Of a stretch of DNA of 64,000 nt, positions 48,800 to 57,500 are shown piece after piece. Where the stretch lies: positions 21,108,864 through 21,172,863 of the forward strand of contig NC_091140.1 of the NCBI RefSeq assembly GCF_041381155.1, read 5' to 3'. The DNA is from Argopecten irradians. Lineage: Eukaryota > Mollusca > Bivalvia > Pectinida > Pectinidae. The stretch's first letter is position 1; each line of letters starts with the position of its first letter. The notes beneath the pieces were generated by a model. It did not search any database, was not told the origin of the DNA, and worked only from the letters and a program-made list of their open reading frames with translations. A program made the position numbers and the translations under genes.

Positions 48800-48808
48800 T
48801 CCCTGTGG

Positions 48809-49559
48809 ACAGGTCCGATAGCACTACTCCAACAATGTTAGAGGTATAGCACGACGAGACACTTTTGGAACATTACGTTGTGTCTAACCTCTAACTTACG
48901 ATAGGCCATTTACCCGATGCTGAGGGTAACATTTTCAAAGTTTGGATTGTGACAATATAAAATGTTTAAATCATAATTAAATCGACATCAATGTCAAATA
49001 CCTACCTCTTTTTCATAAATCAACATTTTTTTTGACAAAATCAGCCGTAAAATCCATCTAAAACAAATATTTACATCTCCTAACGTAAACTTTCATGACC
49101 CAGACAAAACTTCATGATGAAAGCGATCCGCCCGGTAAATAGAAAAAACGAATTGCAAAGTCCCCAAAACGCTTGATCTGCCTTTACTTTTACTTGCATT
49201 CTGCCCGCTTGAATTCTCGTTCCGTTTTTTGTAGTAACCAGCCGCCATATTTAAAACTAGGTCAAAATGTTACGGAAGGGATTCATCATATCTAATCCGC
49301 TAAAATACTATTTTATGAGGCCACAAATTATGAGTTTCCTTGATAAATGGGATAATTAATACCTAAACTGTAAGTGCACATCAATGTTATCACTGTTAGA
49401 GCAAGAAATATTGATATTATTGCACTTTTCCTTCCGCCTTCATCTGACGTCGGAAGCTGCATCAAAGAAATAGGCCTTCGGAAATGAGAGTCGACAGTCA
49501 GCAAAGTAACGTCCGATGAAAAAAACGGTTGACCAGTTGACTCTCATGTTATGGGAGTA
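48809..49559. other. Intergenic, possible NAXD promoter side
   Basis: No gene. A GC-richer stretch near 49100-49260 ends with CAGCCGCCATATTT, a YY1-like phrase common near animal promoters. If NAXD starts at 49705 this would be its promoter region. Confidence 0.35.
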
Positions 49560-49704
49560 CGGTAGCACCTACAATTTAAATCGCGTATATCTGGCTATAT
49601 ATTGCTAGATTTGACTATATTGCCAAATCTGACTACACGTATAGTGGACAAATGTAAACAAACAGGTGAGGTCGGGTCACATTTTTCTCTTGCAGTATGA
49701 AAGC

Positions 49705-49720
49705 ATGGATGACGAAACAT
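49705..49720 (+). CDS. NAXD: Putative NAXD first coding exon
   Basis: ATGGATGACGAAACAT followed by a perfect donor GTAAGT. It ends in phase 1, which fits either the exon-like segment at 52419 or the certain exon at 54554. An alternative upstream ATG (49697) in another frame would end in phase 0 and would not fit. Very short, within an inverted repeat block, so uncertain. Confidence 0.3.
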
Positions 49721-49804
49721 GTAAGTCGGTGATATGAACAATGTTTCCCTACTTGTTCATTTGCAGGCGACTTTTTAAGATTCCATCCTTGCAATTATTT
49801 AGTA

Positions 49805-49900
49805 CAGTGGACCCTCGATAATCCGGACACCTTCGTTCCCAGCCTAAACCGTCCGGATTACGAGTTTTCAGGACTGCCGAATTCCGTGTTCTTAGTCAAT
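49805..49900 (+). mobile_element. Pogo/Tigger-like left end, solitary
   Basis: CAGTGGACCCTCGATAATCC follows TA, the typical end of Tigger/pogo-class elements (CAGTGGAACCTCGATAATCC-like). CGTCCGGATTACGAG just inside is an inverted echo. No matching right end found, so the extent is unknown. Confidence 0.5.
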
Positions 49901-50311
49901 TAAATTGTCATGTACGAGTTACTCCCCTTTACATTGTAATCGATGATGAATTATGAAATATACGCATATTATAATTAATACTTCGTTTGTTGTGTTTTAT
50001 AGGTATTTTTATATCATTATGTTAAGAATATTAAATAAATGTATTTCTTTTTCAAAATACGAAACATAAAGCCATCGGTAATTGTGTACTATATGTATGC
50101 ATATAGCTACGTATCCCACTCTTGATCAGTCGTACGACAATTTGCCTAACCAAGGATCAATATAATCTATGTTCTTGGCATAAAAAAAAACTATGATAAC
50201 AAATAGTTGTGAACATTTTATGAACTTGTATATTTGTTATTTTGTATAATATGGGCTTTTAATGACCATTTCCACCAGTCTTTGCTTTCTGACTTACAGA
50301 CGTAAGTAACA

Positions 50312-50780
50312 TAATTGTGTAAGTTAGGAAACGAAGTAAATATTTTTATAACTTTAATATTATGGAATGTAATATTAGAGAAAATAACTTAGTTATAAAA
50401 ATATTTATTTCGTTTCCTAACTTACACAATTATTTTCCAACTAATACTGCATTTCGCAATATCAGAGGTTATACAAAACTCCCCGATTTGCATTTTGTAT
50501 TGCATTTCGCAACACACAAGGGTTATAATAATATTTTTATAAATACTACACAATTATCAACAGTTATTTTCCAAGTATTTGCATTACGCAAATATCTTGG
50601 TTATACAAAATAACTTTATAAATCAATCTATATTTTCCACAGTTATTTTCTCTAATATTACATTCCGTAATATTAAAGTTATAAAAATATTTACTTCGTT
50701 TCCTAACTTACACAATTATTTTCCAACTAATACTGCATTTTGCAATATCAGAGGTTATACAAAAACTCCCCGATTTAAAC
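50312..50780. repeat. Nested palindrome and direct duplication
   Basis: 50312-50354 (AATTGTGTAAGTTAGGAAAC...) is inverted at 50395-50432. The segment 50395-50490 (TTCGTTTCCTAACTTACACA; TATTTTCCAACTAATACTGC) is repeated directly at 50684-50778. One stretch therefore occurs three times, once inverted, suggesting a two-step rearrangement. Confidence 0.8.
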
Positions 50781-50970
50781 CCAACCAAAAACAAGAGTTA
50801 CCTGCCTTGTCCCGTATTCAGCTGACTGTTTGTGTCCCGGCTGCCAAGTCTTTGAAAATACCGGAAACTCCACCTTTTATACGACGAAACTTGTTATTCA
50901 CGTGCTCCGTTGGTAACAACATAGATACAATATTATCTTTATTACAACTATAGAAGTTATATATATCATT

Positions 50971-52348
50971 AGCTCACCTGGTCCGAAGGACCGAGGTGAG
51001 CTTATGGGATACCGCAGCGTCCGTCGTCCGGCGTCCGTTGTCCGTCAACAATCGACTTCTTCTCCATAACCGCTGGTCGGATTTCAACAAAATTTGACTG
51101 GTAGCATCCTTATGGGCTACTTACTGAAAATTGTACAAATGATGGGGCTGATCCCCCCGGGGGCCTGAGGGGCGGGGCCAAAAGGGGTCAATTTGGCTAT
51201 TTCCATATAAACGACTTCTTCTCTGAAACCAAGCATGAGATAGCACCCATAATGCAATGGTAGCATCCTTATAGGGTGGGGATTCAAAATTGTGCAAATG
51301 ATAGGGCTGACCCCCCCGGGGGCTTGAGGGGCAGGGTCAAAAGGGATCAATTTGGTTTTTTCCCATATAAATGACTTCTTCTCTGCAACTAAGCGTGGTA
51401 TAGCACCCATAATGCAATGGTAGTATCCTTATAGGGTGGGGATTCCAATTTGTGCAAATGATGGGGCTGACCCCCAGGGGGCCTGAGGGGCGGGGTCAAA
51501 AGGGACAATTTGGCTATTTCCATATAAACGACTTCTTCTCTGAAACTAAGCATGGTATAGCACCCATAATGCAATGGTAGCATCCTTATAGGGTGGGGAT
51601 TCAAAATTGTGCAAATGATAGGGCTGACCCCCCGGGGGACTGAGGGGCGGGGTCAAAAGGGGTCAATTTGGCTATTTCCATATAAATGACTTCTTCTCTG
51701 CAACTAAGCATGGTATAGCACCCATAATGCAATGGTAGCATCCTTATAGGGTGGGGATTCAAAATTGTACAAATGATGGGGCTGACCCCCCGGGGGCCTG
51801 AGGGGCGGGGTCAAAAGTGGTCAATTTCCATATAAATGACTTTTTCTCTGCAACTTAACATGGGATTACGCTCATAATGCAATGGTTACATCCTTATAGG
51901 GTTTGGATTCAAAATTTTGCAAATGATTGGGCTGACCCCCCGGGGGCCTGAAGGATGGGGTCAAAAGGGGTCAATTTAGCTATTTCCATATAAACGACTT
52001 CTTCTCTGCAACTAAGAATGGAAGAGCACTTATAATGCAATGGTAGCATCCTTATAGGGTTGGGATTTGAAATTGTACAAATGATAGGGCTGACCCCCTG
52101 GGCCTTAGACGGCAATATATGCGAGGTCAAAAAGGTCAATTAGGCTACTACTTTCATATAAATTACTTTGTCTCTGAACCTATGTATTTGATAGCATATT
52201 TGTATGGTATCAAGAGCATCATTGTATGGTTGTGATTCAAAATTAAACTTTGGGAGTCAATTTTGCTTATTTTTCTAATTGTCAAAGTCTTGTGATAATT
52301 ACTAACAAAAAACCAGGTGAGCGATACAGGCCCTCTGGGCCTCTTGTT
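50971..52348 (+). mobile_element. Helentron-like non-autonomous element B (tandem-core)
   Basis: 1378 bp, intact ends. Head hairpin AGCTCACCTGGTCC-GAA-GGACCGAGGTGAGCT (50971-51002 region), CGTCCGTCGTCCGGCGTCCG tract, about eight core units of ~155 bp (51050-52240) with GACCCCCCGGGGGCCTGAGG, tail CCAGGTGAGCGATACAGG, hairpin AGGCCC-TCT-GGGCCT, CTTGTT. Same end family as element A but different core sequence. No coding capacity. Confidence 0.75.
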
Positions 52349-52418
52349 ATTTACCATTTACAATATAAACGTCACTCTCAAAGTTTCAACTCTAAACACT
52401 CACTGTTTCTAAAAATAG

Positions 52419-52532
52419 CCTCCGAGAACATACTGGAAGTTGACGTTTCTATGTCCACAGATACAACTGACAAATTTTGCCGGGAAACAGATACACATCT
52501 TTTCCCTACTATCCGACAATATCTACCACAAG
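52419..52532 (+). CDS. NAXD: Candidate 5' exon of NAXD
   Basis: Acceptor-like TTTCTAAAAATAG, an open 114-base segment, and donor CAAG|GTAATA. Phase 1 at both ends, matching both the putative exon at 49705 and the certain exon at 54554. It would encode ENILEVDVSMSTDTTDKFC and ETDTHLFPTIRQYLPQ, which I cannot match to the family. Could be a lineage-specific N-terminus or chance. Confidence 0.35.
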
Positions 52533-52741
52533 GTAATACAAACATGTAATAAATTATCACCTTTATACAATTAACTATCGATAACTAGGTTTACACAAGT
52601 ATTACTGTGATGAAACACAGTTTCATAACAGTCACTTGTTTACATTTGTCCACTATACGTGTTGTCAGATTTGGCTATACCAGCTGGTATAGTAAAATCT
52701 ATCTTTATAGTCAGATTTAGCGTGCTACCGGACCTGGTGGA

Positions 52742-52844
52742 GGGATACATCTAGAATATTGTCACCCTGGAAAGGGTTATTTTCTCCAAGGCGAAGCTTG
52801 AGAGAAAATTACTCTTTCCAGGGAGACAATTTTAGATGTATCCC
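52742..52844 (+). repeat. GAGGCG-centred palindrome H2
   Basis: Arms of about 43 bp (GGGATACATCTAGAATATTG... against GGGATACATCTAAAATTGTC...), centre TCCAAGGCGAAGCTTGAGA. Arms are unrelated to those of the other three GAGGCG palindromes. Confidence 0.9.
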
Positions 52845-53033
52845 GACACATAAGGACATAATTATTTTATGATACTAAACAAAATTAAAAGATAAAAAGC
52901 AAAAGATGTCATGTAGATATTTTCCAATAATATTGCTAAATTTGTCAAGCTGCAAAAACATAAGCAACAGTGTTGCCATTTTGGTAGACGTTGCAGATGA
53001 TGTCAACTTCCGGTCACAATGAGAGCTTCCAAG

Positions 53034-53105
53034 GGTTATTTCCCTGGGGTTATTTCCCTGGGGTTATTTCCCTGGAGTTATTTCCCTGGGGTTATTTCCC
53101 TCGCC
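53034..53105 (+). repeat. 16-bp tandem repeat
   Basis: About five units of GGGTTATTTCCCTGG, one with GAG in place of GGG. Confidence 0.9.
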
Positions 53106-53284
53106 TTCCAATTCTGGTGAAATATCTAACTTATTCAATGTCATGTGATCAAGTTTAATCCAATCGGAACATTTATATGAAAGTGAGGTATAATAATACT
53201 AATTATAATTGCATTCTGTTATACAGAAAAAAGGTATGTTATACAGAAAAAAAAGTTTCAAACAAACATAATGTATTTGTATGT

Positions 53285-53560
53285 ATATGTAGTGGGATTG
53301 AACTAAGTTGATGATCAGTGACCTGAGGTACATGTGCAGTTCAATGGGTAGATCATCGATATCTGGCTAGTGTTAGGAGGTCCCAGGGTTGAATCCCAGT
53401 TTGCAGCTACATTTTCTTGGAGATCTGTTTCAAAATTGGCGCCCAATTAAAATAAACATGGTGGTATATATTAAGGATCTCAAATATGTCTTTGTGTGTA
53501 AAGAGTTTGAAAAAGTGTATAAAGAGTTTGAAAAAAGGAGGAACGAGTGTAACTAGGGGG
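53285..53560 (+). repeat. SINE-like copy, GTGGGATTG family
   Basis: GTGGGATTGAACTAAG, box-A-like GTTCAATGGGTAGATC, box-B-like GGGTTGAATCCC, AGCTACATTTTCTTGG, then an internally duplicated GTGTATAAAGAGTTTGAAAA and GGAACGAGTGTAACTAGG. Related to copies at 43035 and 53560. Confidence 0.6.
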
Positions 53561-53720
53561 ATTGCATGGACAGGGTCGATCATCAGCAACCAGGTAGTTT
53601 AATTGATAGAGCATCTGGCTAGTGTTTAGGAGGTCCTGGGTTCGAATCTCTGGATAGCTGCTACATTTTCTCCTTTCCTGTTATATATGTGTGACTTGTG
53701 TTTGGTTTTCTTCTATGAAC
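53560..53720 (+). repeat. SINE-like copy adjacent to the previous one
   Basis: GGGTCGATCATCAGCAACC, box-A-like TAGTTTAATTGATAGAGC, ATCTGGCTAGTGTTTAGG, box B GGGTTCGAATC, GCTGCTACATTTTCTCC. Together with 53285-53560 it forms a tandem SINE dimer. Confidence 0.6.
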
Positions 53721-53961
53721 AACTAGGCATCCAAGACTGATGAATTGTGGAGTGCAGTAGCAGTGGCATATTTTATAATTGTATAGCTTCATTTTTTAAT
53801 GATAATGACAAACTAAAATCCATTCTACATCAAAGATGATGTAAACAAAATGCATATATGACCTGACTGGAGTTAACACTATACAATGTATATAGCTTGA
53901 TGCTCTACAAACTTAGATACAGGTAACCCATTTCCTATCCAGTTCACATTCAACTTTATTA

Positions 53962-54103
53962 GTTACACAGTTTGTTAGTGACCTAATACGGTAAAATATT
54001 GGGTCTAAATAAAATTGTATCGGGCGAGGCGAAACCGAGCTTGATACATGTTTATTTTAGACCACAATATTTTCTGTATTAGGTCACTAATAAATTGTGT
54101 AAC
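53962..54103 (+). repeat. GAGGCG-centred palindrome H3
   Basis: Arms of about 60 bp (GTTACACAGTTTGTTAGTGA... against GTTACACAATTTATTAGTGA...), centre GGGCGAGGCGAAACCGAGCTT. Just upstream of the first certain NAXD exon. Confidence 0.9.
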
Positions 54104-54553
54104 AAATTTATCCTGTCGAAGACCCTTTCAATAAAGTAAACTGCAAAATGCATTATGCATGGAAACTAAAATGACTCAAAACTTGAACAAATCTCACCTC
54201 ATTGAAGACTCTAATGCATTGTCATGGCCCTTTTCTGTTAAATAATCCTAAATAAGTGTTGCCGATTTTGGTTTGCCTTGAAAGTGGTCATCAGCGCTAT
54301 CATTGAAACATTTTGTCTCCATCTCTTTTGAGTGCTGTGGTTGCTAATGACGTTAGGGGCAAAGAACGATAACTCTATCATCCAAACCTGATACAATTTC
54401 CACTAACCTGATACGACTATATCTTGGATATCACGTCACATCATTTTAACCAATAGGAATACAAGATTCCTGTCTGAGGCGGGATGATAAACTATAAAGA
54501 ATGTGTTATTATAATTTGTATGGGCTAACTGTTACATTATCATTTTGTTATAG

Positions 54554-57500
54554 TTGTATTTGGATGTCCAAAACATGTGTCGTACCAGAACGCTGGTCAG
54601 CTGATTGAAATGGCTAAGTCTATCATACCTCCGCTATCGCACGACCAACACAAGGGCATGATGGGAAGGATAGGGGTAGTCGGAGGCTGTCCAGAGTAAG
54701 TTTAGTTGAATTAGATACAATCTGATCCAGGTGGCCATTGTGTAAGGCAGGTTTTATGTACTGTATTTTGATATGTATTGTTATTGTCTTTTAAACCAAA
54801 TATGAACGCTAAAGGCATGTATATGTACCATAACGATACAAATGTATAAGATCTTATGACAGAAGCACAATTGTACACTGTACATGTTTGAAAATTTATA
54901 TTTGTACAGATCAGACCATCAAAATCCTTAAAATGTTTGAAAATTTTGTTTTGTACTATATGTCAAGTAAATAAAGCGAAAGGCATTTTATCTCTCATTA
55001 TAGATACACTGGTGCACCATACTTTGCAGCCATTTCTTCACTTAAAATTGTAAGTAACAAACATTTTAATGTAATCCTGTTTTAATTTTTCTCCGAGTTT
55101 GTAATGAATTTAAATGCTTGCATTTACTAAACGAGGCTATGTAGACAATGTATTGCTGATGTTGAAATGTTATTGATGAGATATTTGATGATTTAAAGCT
55201 AAGTTTGATTTTAATAATAAATTTCTTTTTTCTTTTTTTTTTTTTTGCTCTGTGATACAAATTTGTGATTAGAATAGTGATTATGATAAGCTAGTACATT
55301 TTTATTTTGTTGTAGGGTGGTGATTTGTCCCATGTTTTCTGTACCAGAGATAAGCTACATTTTGATTTTGTTGTAGGGTGGTGATTTTTCCCATGTTTTC
55401 TGTACGAGAGATAAGCTACATTTTGATTTTGTTGTAGGGTGGTGATTTGTCCCATGTTTTCTGTACCAGAGATAAGCTACATTTTGATTTTGTTGTAGGG
55501 TGGTGATTTTTCCCATGTTTTCTGTACGAGAGATAAGCTACATTTTGATTTTGTTGTAGGGTGGTGATTTGTCCCATGTTTTCTGTACGAGAGATAAGCT
55601 ACATTTTGATTTTGTTGTAGGGTGGTGATTTGTCCCATGTTTTCTGTACGAGAGATAAGCTACATTTTGATTTTGTTGTAGGGTGGTGATTTGTCCCATG
55701 TTTTCTGCAAGAGAGATTAGCTACATTTTGATTTTGTTGTAGGGTGGTGATTTGTCCCATGTTTTCTGTACGAGAGATAAGCTAGTACATTTTGATTTTG
55801 TTGTAGGGTGGTGATTTGTCTCATGTTTTCTGTACGAGAGATAAGCTACATTTTGATTTTGTTGTAGGGTGGTGATTTGTCCCATGTTTTGTGTACGAGA
55901 GATAAGCTACATTTTGATTTTGTTGTAGGGTGGTGATTTGTCCCATGTTTTCTGTACGAGAGATAAGCTACATTTTGATTTTGTTGTAGGGTGGTGATTT
56001 GTCCCATGTTTTCTGTACGAGAGATAAGCTAGTACATTTTGATTTTGTTGTAGGGTGGTGATTTGTCCCATGTTTTCTGTACGAGAGATAAGCTAGTACA
56101 TTTTTATTTTGTTGTAGGGTGGTGATTTGTCCCATGTTTTCTGTACCAGAGATAAGCTACATTTTGATTTTGTTGTAGGGTGGTGATTTGTCCCATGTTT
56201 TGTGTACGAGAGATAAGCTACATTTTGATTTTGTTGTAGGGTGGTGATTTGTCCCATGTTTTGTGTACGAGAGATAAGCTACATTTTGATTTTGTTGTAG
56301 GGTGGTGATTTGTCCCATGTTTTCTGTACGAGAGATAAGCTACATTTTGATTTTGTTGTAGGGTGGTGATTTGTCCCATGTTTTCTGTACGAGAGATAAG
56401 CTAGTACATTTTGATTTTGTTGTAGGGTGGTGATTTGTCCCATGTTTTCTGTACGAGAGATAAGCTAGTACATTTTGATTTTGTTGTAGGGTGGTGATTT
56501 GTCCCATGTTTTCTGTACGAGAGATAAGCTAGTACATTTTGATTTTGTTGTAGGGTGGTGATTTGTCTCATGTTTTCTGTACGAGAGATAAGCTACATTT
56601 TGATTTTGTTGTAGGGTGGTGATTTGTCCCATGTTTTCTGTACGAGAGATAAGCTACATTTTGATTTTGTTGTAGGGTGGTGATTTGTCCCATGTTTTCT
56701 GTACGAGAGATAAGCTACATTTTGATTTTGTTGTAGGGTGGTGATTTGTCCCATGTTTTCTGTACGAGAGATAAGCTACATTTTGATTTTGTTGTAGGGT
56801 GGTGATTTGTCCCATGTTTTCTGTACGAGAGATAAGCTACATTTTGATTTTGTTGTAGGGTGGTGATTTGTCCCATGTTTTCTGTACGAGAGATAAGCTA
56901 CATTTTGATTTTGTTGTAGGGTGGTGATTTGTCCCATGTTTTCTGTACGAGAGATAAGCTACATTTTGATTTTGTTGTAGGGTGGTGATTTGTCCCATGT
57001 TTTCTGTACGAGAGATAAGCTACATTTTGATTTTGTTGTAGGGTGGTGATTTGTCCCATGTTTTCTGTACGAGAGATAAGCTACATTTTGATTTTGTTGT
57101 AGGGTGGTGATTTGTCCCATGTTTTCTGTACGAGAGATGCAGCCAGTGTAATCAAGTCCTATAGTCCAGAGCTAATTGTTCATCCAATACTGTAAGTATA
57201 CCGTAAAAACTCTGATAGTTTAAAGATTACGTCTTGTTCTTACCCAACTCAACGTTTTGATTTTCTCGTTGACTCATTTAGCCTCTGCTTGAATACTCTT
57301 TGTTGTATCATTAGTCCTGTTAACTTGATATAATGAGGGCTATGCTATTTTTTACTCCAATAATACTTTTAAGTAAATTCACAGCTGGAAGTTTGATTAT
57401 TAACATATCTCACTGTATATCAAGTTTATACATTGAAAAAATGATCATAGAAATATTGAAGTTTTCCCTTGTGGATTTTCTGTGTGAATATTGAGGTGTT

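Larger units (their letters stand above)
49560..52733. repeat. Inverted repeat pair enclosing a 3.2-kb block
   Basis: Left copy 49560-49672 and right copy 52627-52733 are inverted: both read inward from CGGTAGCAC, share TAGCCAAATCTGAC/TTGCCAAATCTGAC, then ACACGTATAGTGGACAAATG and TAAACAA. No target duplication is evident outside. Either terminal repeats of one element or two opposed copies of a smaller repeat. The block contains element B and two putative small NAXD exons. Confidence 0.6.

Noticed and set aside
55314-57155. CRISPR array, because of regular repeats
   Set aside because: No distinct spacers: the entire 61-bp unit repeats, the host is a eukaryote, and the unit derives from an exon.
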